Positions 26,795-36,199 of a stretch of 64,000 nucleotides of DNA are shown here, one piece after another. The notes under the pieces were generated by a model, which did not search any database, was not told the origin of the DNA, and worked only from the letters and a program-made list of their open reading frames with translations. Position 1 is the first letter of the stretch. Each line of letters opens with the position of its first letter. The stretch is from NCBI GenBank assembly GCA_031316315.1, contig JADBEO010000017.1, positions 1 to 64,000 on the forward strand, read 5' to 3'. The DNA is from Chelatococcus sambhunathii. GTDB lineage: Bacteria; Pseudomonadota; Alphaproteobacteria; Rhizobiales; Methylopilaceae. Both the position numbers and the translations under genes were made by a program.

Positions 26795-27604
26795 TCAGGC
26801 CGCGGCGCGCCGCCCCGCGCCGCCCTTCCTCGGCTGCAGGACGCTGCGGTCGATTTCCGGCAGGGCCTCGAAGGCCGGCCTTGCGAGCAGATATCCCTGC
26901 AGCAGGTTGATCCCGAGCCCCCTGAGCGTCGCCAGCTCTTCTTTCGTCTCGACGCCCTCCGCGATCACTGAGATGTCGAGGGCGCGGGCCAGCCGGACGA
27001 TGCACTCCACGATCGATCGCCGTACGGCGCTGGCGTCGATCTCCCGCACCAGGTCCATATCGAGCTTGATGACGTCCGGCTGGAACTCGGCGAGCAGGTT
27101 CAGGCCCGAATGTCCGGCGCCGAAGTCGTCGATCGCCGTCGTGAAGCCCTGCCGCTTGTACTCGTTGAGGATCTTCACAAGATGCGGCCGGTCCTCGACG
27201 CGTTCGCCTTCCGTGACCTCGAACATGATGCGCTCGATCGGGAACTGGGCGCGCCGCGCCGCCGCGAGCGTGGTGCCGAGACAGACCTCCGGCTGATAGA
27301 CCGCGTTGGGCATAAAATTGATGCTGATGCGCGTCGCGACGCCGAGGGAGGCGGCAAGCTCCACGGCGCGCCGCCGGCAGAGCTGGTCGAAGGCGAAGCG
27401 GTTGTCGTGCGTCACCCTGGACATGACGGCGCCGGCGCCGGAACCGTCGGCGCCGCGCACCAGCGCCTCATAGGCGAAGACTGATCCGTCGAGGACGTCG
27501 ACGATCGGCTGGAACGCCATCGTCAGGTCCATGTCGAACGGGACGCGGCAGCCGGGGCACCCGGACGCCGCGAGAAGATCGAAGGATTCGTCGCCGACGC
27601 CCAT
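26795..27604 (-). CDS. Stand-alone EAL-domain cyclic-di-GMP phosphodiesterase
   Basis: A single EAL domain fills the 269-residue protein. The catalytic and metal-binding residues appear intact: YEALVRG (the EAL motif), ISINFMPNAV, MFEVTEGE, AIDDFGAGHSG, VIKLDMDLVR, VIAEGVETKEE and LLQGYLLARP. It should therefore hydrolyse c-di-GMP to pGpG. No GGDEF, PAS or membrane segment is present. Before the domain lies a CxxC pair (SGCPGCRVP, residues 16 and 19) that could bind metal or sense redox (inference). I chose the ATG at 27604, with a GGGGGG run upstream, over a GTG at 27619. Confidence 0.92.
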   Translation of the reverse strand: MGVGDESFDLLAASGCPGCRVPFDMDLTMAFQPIVDVLDGSVFAYEALVRGADGSGAGAVMSRVTHDNRFAFDQLCRRRAVELAASLGVATRISINFMPNAVYQPEVCLGTTLAAARRAQFPIERIMFEVTEGERVEDRPHLVKILNEYKRQGFTTAIDDFGAGHSGLNLLAEFQPDVIKLDMDLVREIDASAVRRSIVECIVRLARALDISVIAEGVETKEELATLRGLGINLLQGYLLARPAFEALPEIDRSVLQPRKGGAGRRAAA

Positions 27605-27704
27605 CAGGCCCCCCAACACCGCCGCTCGGGGCGGGAGAGCAGATTGGGTCGCAAAGCGTTCCTATCTCGTTACCTCTTCTTGGAAATCGACCGCCGGCGC
27701 CGCC

Positions 27705-27971
27705 CTACGAGGCGCCGTCGTCGGTCTCCGTCGTCAGCCGCCGAGCCGACACTGCGTCCGAGGGCGGGCGATCGTCCGGTCCTTCCTCCCCGTCCCTGCG
27801 CTTGGTCCCGAGCTTCTCGGCGGCGTCAGGGAGATCGTCTCCCCGGTCCTTGCGGCCGGCGTCCTTGCCCGAGCTCCCCGGCTCGAACTTGACCTGGCGC
27901 GCCGCGTCCGCCTCCGAGGCGCCGGTCGCGGCGGTCTTGTCGTCCTGCGGCTTTGGCGAAACCGACGACAT
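27705..27971 (-). CDS. Small charged hypothetical protein
   Basis: The 88-residue ORF starting at 27971 has a good ribosome binding site (GCAGGAG, 7 bases before ATG). The product (MSSVSPKPQDDKTA...) is hydrophilic and rich in Asp, Lys, Gly and Ser, with no hydrophobic core, so it is probably intrinsically disordered. No family is recognised. It lies between the EAL gene and tRNA-Arg on the same strand. An upstream in-frame extension exists but runs through the tRNA and is spurious. Confidence 0.55.
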   Translation of the reverse strand: MSSVSPKPQDDKTAATGASEADAARQVKFEPGSSGKDAGRKDRGDDLPDAAEKLGTKRRDGEEGPDDRPPSDAVSARRLTTETDDGAS

Positions 27972-28185
27972 GGCGGATCTCCTGCGTTCCATGGCGAGCG
28001 GCGCCCGGCGCGCCCTCTCGTCCGGAACGGCCCGCTGGCCAAGGCGTTCCCGCGCCAGTGGGTGTGACGGTTCGGCGCTGCGCTTATCGGGCAGCCGGCC
28101 GGGCGCATGGCCGGCGGCAGGAGTGTGCAGCGCGGACGATCGTCGCTGGCGGCGATCAGTCGGAACGGTGAAATGAACGGTTGAG

Positions 28186-28262
28186 TGGCGCGCCCGAAAG
28201 GATTCGAACCTCTGACCCCCAGATTCGTAGTCTGGTGCTCTATCCAGCTGAGCTACGGGCGC
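28186..28262 (-). tRNA. tRNA-Arg (anticodon ACG)
   Basis: A complete cloverleaf reads from 28262 down: acceptor GCGCCCG paired with CGGGCGC, a D-arm with AGCTCAGCTGGATAGAGC, anticodon stem CCAGA/TCTGG with loop CTACGAA (anticodon ACG, normally deaminated to ICG), and a T-arm with GGTTCGAATCC. The discriminator is G and the CCA end is encoded. The ACG anticodon reads CGU, CGC and CGA arginine codons. Confidence 0.97.
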
Positions 28263-28375
28263 GCGTCGCGTCGGGCGGCGGGGCCGCCCCGAGCGGGAGG
28301 CGAGGTCATTAGCCCCTCGATCGCCGCTTGGCAAGCGTTTGCGCGCAGCTCTGTCCAATCCGCGGCCTCCGCCCG

Positions 28376-29890
28376 TCAGGCGCGGGCGCGTTCCCTGGCG
28401 CGGGCCTGAAGGTCGATCGGCCGGTCGGGGATGGTGATGCGGAAGGTCGCGCCGATCGTGCCCTCGACCAGCGAGATCGAGCCGCCGTGCGCGCGCACCA
28501 GCTCCGCCGCGATGGCGAGGCCGAGGCCCGTGCCGCCGCTGCGGGTCGAGCCCTGGAACGGCTCGAACAGGTGCTCGCGGGCCTTCTCGGGCACGCCCGG
28601 GCCGGTGTCGGAGATCTCGATCACAACGACCGCGCCCTCTCGCCGCCCCGAGACGCGGATCTGGTCCTGCTGCGGATCGGTCTGGCCGCGGCTCTCCAGC
28701 GCCTGCAGAGCGTTGCGTCCCAGGTTCAGCAACGCGCGGAACACATGATCGGGATCGGCGTCGACCCGAAGCCCTCGCTCGACCGCCGAGACGAAGCCGA
28801 CGGAAGAGAGGTCCTGCGCGAGGCCGAGCGTCGCGCGGACCTCCTCGACAATGTCGGCCAGCGGCGCCATGCGCCGGCTCGGGGGATGCTCGTGCGCCGC
28901 GCCGTAATTGAGCGTCGACTGGCAGAAGCTGATCGCCCGGTCGAGCGTGGCGACGAGCCGCGGCGCGATCTTCTGCACCGTCGGGTCGGGCACGGTCTGG
29001 AGGCGATCGGAGACCAGCTGCGCGGAGGCGAGCAGGTTCCGAAGGTCGTGATTGATCTTGGAGACGGCGAGGCCGAGCGCCGCGAGCCGCGACTTCTGCT
29101 GGAGCTGATTGTGGATCTCGAGCTGGAGCCGCTCGAGCTCCGCCTCGGCCACGCCGATCTCGTCGCTGCGGTCGGAGGCGACGATGATGCGGTTCGGATC
29201 CTCCGGCGCGTCGCCGAAGCCGACCATTGCGGCGGTGAGACGCCGGACCGGGCGGACGATGATGTGGTTCAGCGCGACATAGACCAGCGCGCCGGTGGCG
29301 AGCGAGATCGCGAGCGCGATCAGCAGCACCTTGATCGAGAAGGCGAGCATCGCCTGCCGGAGCCGGGTCTCGTCGACCACGATCTCGAGCACGCCGCCCT
29401 GGTCCGGCGCGTCGTCGAGCACCCGGGCGACGCGCTTGTCGCCGCGCAGCAGCGTGTCGAAGGCCTGGAGCACGGCCTCGGCGCCGTCGATCTCCCGCCG
29501 GTCGATCGTGAGGGCGACCTGGGGCGGCATGTCGTCGACGGCGAGCAGCCGGCGCGCCTCGCCGGTCTTCAGCGCGAGCGCGCGAGCCCCCACCGTCCTC
29601 AGCAGCTTGCGGGCGACCGGCTCCTCGACCATGCCGTCGGGCGCGGCCTCGAGCGCGAGCGCGGCGGTGCGGGCGCGGTTCAGCTGGTCGTCCAGAAAAG
29701 TAAGCCGGAAATTCGCGATCGACGGCACGTAGATCAGGATTTCCGAGACCATGACGAACAGAGCGGTCAGCGCCAGCAGCTTGCCCGACAAGCCGAATCC
29801 GCGCGCGGTGTCATAGTCGTGTCGGCCCTCCTCAAGAAGGCGCGGCAGGTCCTGTTCGAAGCGCGGTGTTCCCAGGTCGTGGGGCGGCAT
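28376..29890 (-). CDS. Membrane sensor histidine kinase (HAMP), orphan
   Basis: The 504-residue protein has two transmembrane helices (about residues 35-57 and 187-210) enclosing a periplasmic sensor region of about 130 residues. A HAMP segment (VRPVRRLTAAMVGFG) and a coiled coil (EIGVAEAELERLQLEIHNQ) follow, then an H-box with His in SKINHDLRNLLASAQL. The ATPase shows N-box NLGRNALQAL, G1 SDTGPGVPEKA, F-box LFEPF and G2 GGTGLGLAIA. All catalytic motifs are present. No response regulator gene adjoins it. Its signal is unknown. Confidence 0.92.
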   Translation of the reverse strand: MPPHDLGTPRFEQDLPRLLEEGRHDYDTARGFGLSGKLLALTALFVMVSEILIYVPSIANFRLTFLDDQLNRARTAALALEAAPDGMVEEPVARKLLRTVGARALALKTGEARRLLAVDDMPPQVALTIDRREIDGAEAVLQAFDTLLRGDKRVARVLDDAPDQGGVLEIVVDETRLRQAMLAFSIKVLLIALAISLATGALVYVALNHIIVRPVRRLTAAMVGFGDAPEDPNRIIVASDRSDEIGVAEAELERLQLEIHNQLQQKSRLAALGLAVSKINHDLRNLLASAQLVSDRLQTVPDPTVQKIAPRLVATLDRAISFCQSTLNYGAAHEHPPSRRMAPLADIVEEVRATLGLAQDLSSVGFVSAVERGLRVDADPDHVFRALLNLGRNALQALESRGQTDPQQDQIRVSGRREGAVVVIEISDTGPGVPEKAREHLFEPFQGSTRSGGTGLGLAIAAELVRAHGGSISLVEGTIGATFRITIPDRPIDLQARARERARA

Positions 29891-29989
29891 GCTGAATCAC
29901 GAGATCTCGACGGCGCGCGATGATGCGGCGGCGTCCGCGCCTCGTCAAACCGCAAGCCGCGGCGGCGGCCTCGAAACCCGTCCGCGACA

Positions 29990-30019
29990 TTGACTTCGCG
30001 CGGGAGGCGCCCGTATAAG
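29990..30019 (+). promoter_or_regulatory. Sigma-70 type promoter for rpmH-rnpA
   Basis: TTGACT (29990-29995) and TATAAG (30014-30019) are separated by 18 bases, a strong match to the alphaproteobacterial housekeeping consensus. It gives an rpmH leader of about 120 bases, and no other gene intervenes. Confidence 0.7.
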
Positions 30020-30146
30020 CCGGCCGTGTTCGCACCCGCGTCGCCCCGCGGGTCTTTTTGTTTTGGCCGAAGGCCTGGCGAGGACGCCGGACGGACGAGG
30101 ATCCGCAGGCGCTCCCAGAGTCGGCGGCGACCGGAGACTTGAGACC

Positions 30147-30281
30147 GTGAAACGGACCTATCAGCCCTCGAAGCTCGTCCGCAAGCGTCGTCACGGCTTC
30201 CGCGCGCGTATGGCGACCGTCGGCGGCCGCAAGGTCATCGCCGCCCGCCGCGCCAAGGGCCGCAAGCGGCTGAGCGCCTGA
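30147..30281 (+). CDS. rpmH: 50S ribosomal protein L34
   Basis: The 44-residue product is the invariant L34 sequence, beginning [19 protein letters not shown] and ending GRKRLSA. It starts with GTG at 30147; the frame is open upstream but the protein family fixes the start. As usual it precedes rnpA, 34 bases downstream. Confidence 0.98.
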   Translation: MKRTYQPSKLVRKRRHGFRARMATVGGRKVIAARRAKGRKRLSA

Positions 30282-30315
30282 TCCCGGCCGCGGCGGCGGC
30301 GCGGGCGGAAGGACG

Positions 30316-30741
30316 ATGGCGCGCCTTGGCGGCGGGCTCGACGTCCTGCGCCGCCGCGCCGATTTCGTCGCGGCTTCGACGGACGGCGTGAAGATCGGCG
30401 GGCCGATCATCGGCCTGCACATGCGCGACAGGGCCGACGCAGGCGAGACGCCGCGCGTCGGCTTCACGGTGACCAAGCGGGTCGGCGGAGCGGTCGAGCG
30501 CAACCGGATGAAGCGGCGGCTCCGCGCCGCGGCGCGGCTCGCCTTGGACGGTTTCGCCAAGCCCGGCTGCGACTACGTGCTGATCGCGCGCCGCGCCGTG
30601 CTCGACGTCGGCTTCGAGCGTCTCAGGCGCGATGTCGCCGAGGCCGCCAAACGCGCCCACGGCCGGTCGGCCGGCGCCCGCCCGCGCGCCGCGGGTCAGA
30701 CAGATCCTGCGGCCGGCTCCCGGCCCGAGAGCGGACGATAA
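30316..30741 (+). CDS. rnpA: Ribonuclease P protein component
   Basis: RnpA is the protein cofactor of RNase P, which matures tRNA 5' ends. The RNR signature is seen as [15 protein letters not shown], with [12 protein letters not shown] before it and [11 protein letters not shown] after it. The C-terminus has an extra basic, Ala/Gly-rich tail of about 20 residues. Its TAA stop shares a base with the yidC ATG (TAATG). No yidD lies between rnpA and yidC, unlike many genomes. Confidence 0.96.
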   Translation: MARLGGGLDVLRRRADFVAASTDGVKIGGPIIGLHMRDRADAGETPRVGFTVTKRVGGAVERNRMKRRLRAAARLALDGFAKPGCDYVLIARRAVLDVGFERLRRDVAEAAKRAHGRSAGARPRAAGQTDPAAGSRPESGR

Positions 30742-32537
30742 TGGACAATCGCAACACCATCCTGGCCGTCGCGCTGTCGATCATGGTGCTGATCGGCTGG
30801 CAGTATTTCTTCGCGCGGCCGCAGATCGAGGCGCAGCGCCAGCAGCAGGCGACGCAAGCCGCGCTCAACGCCGACAAGCAGGCCGGCGAGACCCCGGGCG
30901 CCGGCGCCCCGCAGCCCGGCGCCCCCGCGCCGTCCGCGGCCGGCGCGCCGCAGGGCAAGACCCGCGACGAGGCGCTCAAGGCGAGCCCGCGGGTGAAGAT
31001 CGACAGCCCGCGTCTCGACGGATCGATCGCGCTCGTGGGCGGCCGGATCGACGACGTTTCGCTGAAGGACTATCGCGAGACCGTCGACCCGAAGAGCCCC
31101 GAGATCGTCCTGTTCGCGCCGCTCGACAGCCCACAGCCCTACTACGCCGAGTTCGGCTTCGTGAACGCGCAGGGCGGCACGGCGAAGTTGCCGGACGGCC
31201 GCACCGAGTGGAAGGCCGAGAGCGCGGGTCCGCTGACCGACAAGACCCCGGTCGTGCTGACCTGGGACAATGGCGAGGGCCTGATCTTCAAGCGGACGAT
31301 CTCGCTTGACGCGAACTACATGTTCACCGTGAAGGACAGCGTGACCAACGCCGGATCCGCGGCGGCGACGCTGTACCCGTACGCGCTGATCTCGCGGCGC
31401 GGCGAGCCGCATGTCTCGGGCTACTACATCCTGCATGAGGGCCTGATCGGCGTGATCGGCGACGAGGGCCTTCAGGAGCTGACCTACAAGAAGGTCTCCG
31501 ACGGCCCGCGCAGCTTCAGGCAGAACACCGGCGGCTGGCTCGGCATCACCGACAAGTACTGGGCTTCCGCGCTGGTTCCGCCGCAGGACAAGCCCTATGA
31601 CGCGCGCTTCGCCTCGACGACCGATGGGGGCAAGACGTACCAGACGGACTACCTGCTGAACGCGATGACGATCGCGCCGGGCGCATCCGCCGAGACTTCG
31701 GGCCGCCTGTTCGCCGGCGCCAAGCAGGTCTCGGTCATCGACAAGTATGAGACCGAAGGCGGGGTGCGCAAATTCGAACTGATGATCGACTGGGGATGGT
31801 TCCACTTCATCACCAAGCCGATGTTCTACGCGCTGGACTACTTCTTCAAGCTGCTCGGTAACTTCGGCCTAGCGATCCTCGCCGTCACGGTGATCGTGAA
31901 ACTGCTGTTCTTCCCGCTGGCGAACAAGTCCTACGTCTCGATGTCGAAAATGAAGCTGGTCCAGCCGGAAATGGCGAAGATCAAGGAGCGCTTCCCCGAC
32001 GACAAGGTCAAGCAGCAGCAGGAGCTCATGGAGCTCTACAAGAAAGAGAAGATCAATCCGCTGGCCGGCTGCCTGCCGATCGTGATCCAGATCCCGGTCT
32101 TCTTCTCGCTCTACAAGGTGCTGTTCGTCACCATCGAGATGCGGCACGCGCCGTTCTACGGCTGGATCAGGGATCTCGCGGCGCCGGATCCGACGTCGCT
32201 GTTCAACCTGTTCGGGCTGATCCCCTGGGAGGTGCCGCACTTCCTGCTGATCGGCGTATGGCCGATCCTGATGGGCATCACGATGTTCCTGCAGATGCGC
32301 CTGAACCCGGCCCCGCCGGATCCGACGCAGGCGATGATCTTCAACTGGATGCCGCTGTTCTTCACCTTCCTGCTGGCCTCGTTCCCGGCCGGACTGGTGA
32401 TCTACTGGACCTGGAACAACCTGCTCTCGATCCTGCAGCAGTGGGTGATCATGAAGCGGCAGGGCGTGAAGGTGGACATCCTCGGCAACACGCTGGACAT
32501 GTTCAAGAAGAAGCCGGCGGACGCGCCGAAGACGTAG
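30741..32537 (+). CDS. yidC: Membrane protein insertase YidC
   Basis: YidC inserts and folds inner-membrane proteins, alone or with SecYEG. The 598-residue gram-negative form has an N-terminal helix ([19 protein letters not shown]), a Pro/Ala/Gly-rich linker, the large periplasmic beta-sandwich domain (about residues 85-340), and the conserved five-helix core with [57 protein letters not shown] and [18 protein letters not shown]. It is translationally coupled to rnpA. Confidence 0.97.
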   Translation: MDNRNTILAVALSIMVLIGWQYFFARPQIEAQRQQQATQAALNADKQAGETPGAGAPQPGAPAPSAAGAPQGKTRDEALKASPRVKIDSPRLDGSIALVGGRIDDVSLKDYRETVDPKSPEIVLFAPLDSPQPYYAEFGFVNAQGGTAKLPDGRTEWKAESAGPLTDKTPVVLTWDNGEGLIFKRTISLDANYMFTVKDSVTNAGSAAATLYPYALISRRGEPHVSGYYILHEGLIGVIGDEGLQELTYKKVSDGPRSFRQNTGGWLGITDKYWASALVPPQDKPYDARFASTTDGGKTYQTDYLLNAMTIAPGASAETSGRLFAGAKQVSVIDKYETEGGVRKFELMIDWGWFHFITKPMFYALDYFFKLLGNFGLAILAVTVIVKLLFFPLANKSYVSMSKMKLVQPEMAKIKERFPDDKVKQQQELMELYKKEKINPLAGCLPIVIQIPVFFSLYKVLFVTIEMRHAPFYGWIRDLAAPDPTSLFNLFGLIPWEVPHFLLIGVWPILMGITMFLQMRLNPAPPDPTQAMIFNWMPLFFTFLLASFPAGLVIYWTWNNLLSILQQWVIMKRQGVKVDILGNTLDMFKKKPADAPKT

Positions 32538-32556
32538 CCGTCGCCGCCAGAGAGGC

Positions 32557-32657
32557 GTCATCCCGGCCGAGCGAAGCGAGAGCCGGGATCGTCCTCCGAA
32601 AAGGGCGCATCATCCTGACGACGATCCCGGATCGGCCTAACAGCCGTCCGGGATGAC
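32557..32657. repeat. Intergenic inverted repeat, GTCATCCCGG type (copy 2)
   Basis: This 101-base element between yidC and engB starts with the same 36 bases as the element at 8269-8404 and ends GTCCGGGATGAC. Both arms form hairpins. Its terminal GATGACG supplies a misleading ATG upstream of engB. Confidence 0.75.
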
Positions 32658-32676
32658 GCCTTTCCGGAGCCGGCGC

Positions 32677-33336
32677 GTGACCGATCCCGCCTCAGAGCCC
32701 GAAGACCCCTATCTCGAGATCGGCCGCAAGCTGTTCGCGGGCCCGTGCGACTTCGTGAAAAGCTGCGCGAAGCTCGAGCAGTTGCCTGACATGGACCGCG
32801 CCGAGATCGCCTTTGCGGGGCGCTCGAACGTCGGCAAGTCGACCCTCGTCAACGCGCTCACCGGTCGCAAGACGCTCGCCAAGACGTCCAACACGCCCGG
32901 CCGCACCCAGATGCTCAACTACTTCGCGCTCGGAACTCCGGCCTATCTGGTCGACATGCCGGGCTACGGCTACGCGCAGGCGCCGGTCGAGCAGGTGAAG
33001 GCCTGGACGCGGCTGGTGCAGGCGTACTTGCGCGGCCGGGCGACGCTCGCGCGGGTCTTCGTGCTGATCGACGGCCGCCACGGCATCAAGGAGGTCGACA
33101 AGGACGCGCTCGACCTGCTCGACGCAGCCGCGACATCCTACCAGATCGTGCTGACCAAGATCGATCATCTGACGGGCGCAGCGCGCGCGGACCGGCTGGC
33201 CGGCACGCTCGACGCGCTGAAGCGCCGGCCGGCCGCCTATCCCGAAGTGCTCGCGACCTCGAGCCGGGACGGAATCGGCATAGCCGAGACACGAGCCGCG
33301 ATCGCCCGTGTGATCGCCGAACGCCCGATGGGTTGA
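32677..33336 (+). CDS. engB: Ribosome biogenesis GTP-binding protein EngB/YsxC
   Basis: This essential GTPase helps assemble the 50S subunit. The motifs are G1 GRSNVGKSTLVNAL, G2 Thr in TSNTPGRTQ, G3 VDMPGYGYAQ, G4 TKIDHL and G5 ATSSRDG. I chose the GTG at 32677 (219 residues) because GGAG lies 7 bases before it; an ATG at 32653 belongs to the intergenic repeat. yidC-engB adjacency is common in alphaproteobacteria. Confidence 0.95.
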   Translation: MTDPASEPEDPYLEIGRKLFAGPCDFVKSCAKLEQLPDMDRAEIAFAGRSNVGKSTLVNALTGRKTLAKTSNTPGRTQMLNYFALGTPAYLVDMPGYGYAQAPVEQVKAWTRLVQAYLRGRATLARVFVLIDGRHGIKEVDKDALDLLDAAATSYQIVLTKIDHLTGAARADRLAGTLDALKRRPAAYPEVLATSSRDGIGIAETRAAIARVIAERPMG

Positions 33337-33388
33337 GGCGACCGGCCTGACGCGACATGTTCCGACGCGCAGGATCGGAGACATCGCG

Positions 33389-33880
33389 ATGAGCGAAGAC
33401 CACGCCCACGACCATTCCCACGAGCCGCGCTGGAAACACGACGGGGTCCGCGTCATCAAGGGCGACCGGCTCGACAGCAACACCGCCCAGACGCCGGGCA
33501 TGTTCCGTCAGGCTGCGATCAATCACGCCCGCGTCGGCGCGCAGAAGATCTGGGCCGGTACGGTCTCGATCCAGGCCGACGCCAAGACCGGCGTCCATCA
33601 TCACGGCGCGCTCGAGAGCGTGATCTATGTGGTCAGCGGCAAGGCACGGATGCGCTGGGGCGATCGCCTCGAATACGTCGCCGAGGCCGGGCCGGGCGAC
33701 TTCATTTTCGTGCCGCCTTACGTGCCGCATCAGGAGATCAACGCCGATCCGAACGAGCCGCTGCAATGCGTGCTGGTGCGCTCGGACAATGAAGCGGTCG
33801 TGGTCAACATCGACGACGTCGAGCCGGTCGAGAAGCCGGAAGAGGTCTATTGGGTCGACCCGATCCACAAGGCGCCTTGA
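33389..33880 (+). CDS. Cupin-domain protein with His-rich N-terminus
   Basis: The 163-residue protein has a single cupin barrel. Motif 1 is VHHHGALESVIYVVSGKARM, giving two His and one Glu as metal ligands, and motif 2 is PGDFIFVPPYVPHQE with the third His. The N-terminus is rich in His and Asp (DHAHDHSHE), possibly a metal-binding tail. A GGAG ribosome site precedes the ATG. The substrate is unknown. Confidence 0.88.
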   Translation: MSEDHAHDHSHEPRWKHDGVRVIKGDRLDSNTAQTPGMFRQAAINHARVGAQKIWAGTVSIQADAKTGVHHHGALESVIYVVSGKARMRWGDRLEYVAEAGPGDFIFVPPYVPHQEINADPNEPLQCVLVRSDNEAVVVNIDDVEPVEKPEEVYWVDPIHKAP

Positions 33881-33923
33881 GGAAGAACGGGCGCAAAAAC
33901 GCCTGACGGGGTCGCTCGGCCCG

Positions 33924-34038
33924 TCGTCCCGGCCCGGGCCGGGGCCCAAACGCGCCAAGGTCGGCCGTTCAAGGCGCGCCGGCGGACCATCGATCCTGAG
34001 GCCGCAGCGGCTCTGGGTCCCGGCTCGGGGCCGGGACA
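33924..34038. repeat. Intergenic inverted repeat, GTCCCGG type
   Basis: The spacer between the convergent cupin and GlsB-like genes begins GTCGTCCCGGCCCGGGCCGG and ends GGTCCCGGCTCGGGGCCGGG. Its right arm closely matches that of 7285-7404 (both contain GGCTCTGGGTCCCGGCTC). It may serve as a two-way terminator. Confidence 0.65.
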
Positions 34039-34047
34039 GGAGTTCAG

Positions 34048-34311
34048 CTAGACCCGTCTGAACAGGCCGACGATCAGCAGCAGCACGATCGCGCCGATCG
34101 TGGCGCCGACGATCGCGCCCAGCCAGCCGGAGCCGACGAAAATGCCGAGCTTGGCGAGCAGCCACGAGCCGATGAAAGCGCCGATCACGCCGACGATGAT
34201 GTTGCCGATGATGCCGAAGCCGAAGCCGCGCACGATCAGGCCGGCGAGCCATCCGGCGACGCCGCCGATGATCAGGATCGCGATGATGCCGTAGCCTGCG
34301 AAGGGTTCCAT
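34048..34311 (-). CDS. GlsB/YeaQ/YmgE family small membrane protein
   Basis: The 87-residue protein has three hydrophobic helices with the family glycine pattern: IIAILIIGGVAGWLAGLIV, GIIGNIIVGVIGAFIGSWL and WLGAIVGATIGAIVLLLIV. Family members (transglycosylase-associated proteins) are linked to stress responses and envelope adaptation, without a known reaction. An AGGATTCC site lies just upstream of the ATG at 34311. Confidence 0.9.
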   Translation of the reverse strand: MEPFAGYGIIAILIIGGVAGWLAGLIVRGFGFGIIGNIIVGVIGAFIGSWLLAKLGIFVGSGWLGAIVGATIGAIVLLLIVGLFRRV

Positions 34312-34494
34312 GGAATCCTGCCTGAAGTTGTTGCTTCCCGGCGCGCGAAATAGCGTTGCGGCGGCGCGCGTCCATGGCCTTGGACGTCTCGATGCCGCGC
34401 CGCAGCATCGGGCGATGGTCGCATTGCGCGGGCTCGCCGCGGCGTCGTACTCCCGTTCAAGAACAGTTCTCACGACGGACGAGATGACCGCGAG

Positions 34495-35784
34495 ATGAGC
34501 GCAAACACCGAGAAGAAAGACCTTTACGAGCTCGGCGAAATGCCGCCGCTCGGTCATGTGCCGGCGAACATGCACGCCTGGGTCGTTCGCAAGGAGCGGC
34601 ACGGTCCGCCGGAGAGCGCCAACGAGCTCGAGGTGGTGCCGACCTGGCCGCTCGGCGACGAGGACGTGCTGGTCTACGTCATGGCCGCCGGCATCAACTA
34701 CAATCATGTCTGGGGCTCGCTCGGGGAGCCGATCTCACCGATCGACCGCCACAAGTGCGACATGCACATCGGCGGTTCGGACGCCTCAGGCATCGTCTGG
34801 GCGGTCGGCTCCAAGGTGAAGCTCTGGAAGGTCGGCGACGAGGTCGTCATCCACTGCAACCAGGACGACGGCGACGACGAGGAGTGCAACGGCGGCGATC
34901 CGATGTTCTCTGACTCCCAGCGCATCTGGGGCTACGAGACGCCGGACGGCTCGTTCGCGCAGTTCTGCCGGGTGCAGTCGCGCCAGCTCATGCCGCGCCC
35001 TAAGCACCTCACCTGGGAGGAGGCGGCCTGCTACACACTGACGCTCGCCACCGCCTACCGCATGCTGTTCGGCCACGCGCCGCACCAGCTGAAGCCTTCC
35101 GACAACGTGCTGGTGTGGGGCGCCTCGGGCGGCCTCGGCGTGTTCGCCGTGCAGCTGATCGCAGCGTCCGGCGCGAACGCCATCGGCGTCATCTCGGACG
35201 AGTCCAAGCGCGACTACGTCATGAGCCTTGGGGCCAAGGGCGTCATCAACCGCAAGGACTTCGACTGCTGGGGCCAGATGCCCAAGGTGAACAGCCCGGA
35301 GTACAACACCTGGGTGAAGGAAGCCCGCAAGTTCGGCAAGGCGATCTGGGAGATCACCGGCAAGGGCAAGGACGTCGACATGGTGTTCGAGCACCCGGGC
35401 GAGTCCACCTTCCCGGTCTCCTGCCTCGTGGTGAAGCGCGGCGGCATGGTCGTGTTCTGCGCCGGCACCACCGGCTACAACATCACCTTCGACGCCCGTT
35501 ACGTCTGGATGCGGCAGAAGCGCATCCAGGGCTCGCACTTCGCCCATCTCAAGCAGGCGGCTTCGGCCAACCGCTTCGTCATCGACCGCCGGGTGGACCC
35601 CTGCATGTCGACGGTGTTCACCTTTGCCGATATCCCGAAGGCGCACACCCAGATGTGGCACAACCAGCATCCGCCCGGAAACATGGCGGCGCTGGTCAAC
35701 GCCCCTCGCGCGGGCCTAAGGACGGTCGAGGAGGTCCAGGAGGCCTATGCGGCGTCCAAGGCTTCCAGGCCCGCCGCGGCCTGA
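34495..35784 (+). CDS. ccr: Crotonyl-CoA carboxylase/reductase
   Basis: Ccr reductively carboxylates crotonyl-CoA with NADPH and CO2 to (2S)-ethylmalonyl-CoA, the defining step of the ethylmalonyl-CoA pathway for acetyl-CoA assimilation. The 429-residue MDR-fold protein shows the family segments [32 protein letters not shown], the acidic loop [18 protein letters not shown], the Rossmann motif [15 protein letters not shown], and [12 protein letters not shown] near the end. The NYNHVW and acidic-loop features separate it from ordinary quinone reductases. Its stop overlaps the next gene (TGATG), forming a ccr-orf-panD unit. Confidence 0.96.
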   Translation: MSANTEKKDLYELGEMPPLGHVPANMHAWVVRKERHGPPESANELEVVPTWPLGDEDVLVYVMAAGINYNHVWGSLGEPISPIDRHKCDMHIGGSDASGIVWAVGSKVKLWKVGDEVVIHCNQDDGDDEECNGGDPMFSDSQRIWGYETPDGSFAQFCRVQSRQLMPRPKHLTWEEAACYTLTLATAYRMLFGHAPHQLKPSDNVLVWGASGGLGVFAVQLIAASGANAIGVISDESKRDYVMSLGAKGVINRKDFDCWGQMPKVNSPEYNTWVKEARKFGKAIWEITGKGKDVDMVFEHPGESTFPVSCLVVKRGGMVVFCAGTTGYNITFDARYVWMRQKRIQGSHFAHLKQAASANRFVIDRRVDPCMSTVFTFADIPKAHTQMWHNQHPPGNMAALVNAPRAGLRTVEEVQEAYAASKASRPAAA

Positions 35785-36191
35785 TGACCGCGGCGTTCCA
35801 CCTCTGGCTGAAGCCGGAAGAGCCGCTTTACACGAAGACCCGCGAGGGCGACCCCGAGCGGGCGAAGTTCGCGAAGACGAACAACGTCGTCTTCATGGGC
35901 TATCCGCCGACCCTCGACATCTTTCTGTACGATGTGATGGCGGGCGACCTGATCGTCGCCCGCTGCGACGGGTTCTGCGGAGTGGGTCGCGCCGTCGGCG
36001 CGGCCTATGTCCGCCCCGGCACCAAGGCGAAGGGGCAGGTTCCGCATTTCCGCCAGGTCGAATGGTTGAACGTCACCAGCCGCGGAACGAGCTGCCCTTA
36101 CGAGGCCCTCCTGCGCGGGTTGAACATGCGGCAGGCGATGAAAGATATCACGGCGCATTGCGGGTCCGGACCGCTCGCGAGCTTCCTGTGA
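35784..36191 (+). CDS. Unknown protein in the ccr-panD unit, possible PUA/EVE-like fold
   Basis: The 135-residue protein (N-terminus [16 protein letters not shown]) is not a family I can name. [21 protein letters not shown] followed by [22 protein letters not shown] recalls PUA/EVE-like domains, which often have a GxGxVxG strand and an HxRxVEWL-like strand; this is a weak, visual similarity. It contains four cysteines, two in CDGFC. The start overlaps the ccr stop by one base and panD starts 8 bases after its stop. That tight packing suggests co-expression and perhaps a role in CoA, carboxylation or RNA metabolism (inference). Confidence 0.72.
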   Translation: MTAAFHLWLKPEEPLYTKTREGDPERAKFAKTNNVVFMGYPPTLDIFLYDVMAGDLIVARCDGFCGVGRAVGAAYVRPGTKAKGQVPHFRQVEWLNVTSRGTSCPYEALLRGLNMRQAMKDITAHCGSGPLASFL

Positions 36192-36199
36192 GGCCGGCG

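Noticed and set aside
28186..28262. tRNA-Arg as an integration site of a genomic island
   Set aside because: No integrase gene and no duplicated tRNA 3' end was seen nearby.
27972..28358. Upstream extension of the small hypothetical protein to a 217-residue protein
   Set aside because: The extension translates the complement of tRNA-Arg and gives the well-known artefact APVAQLDRAPDYESGGQRF; the start at 27971 has the proper ribosome site.
32653..32676. ATG at 32653 as the engB start
   Set aside because: It belongs to the end of an intergenic repeat; the GTG at 32677 has GGAG at correct spacing and gives the usual length.
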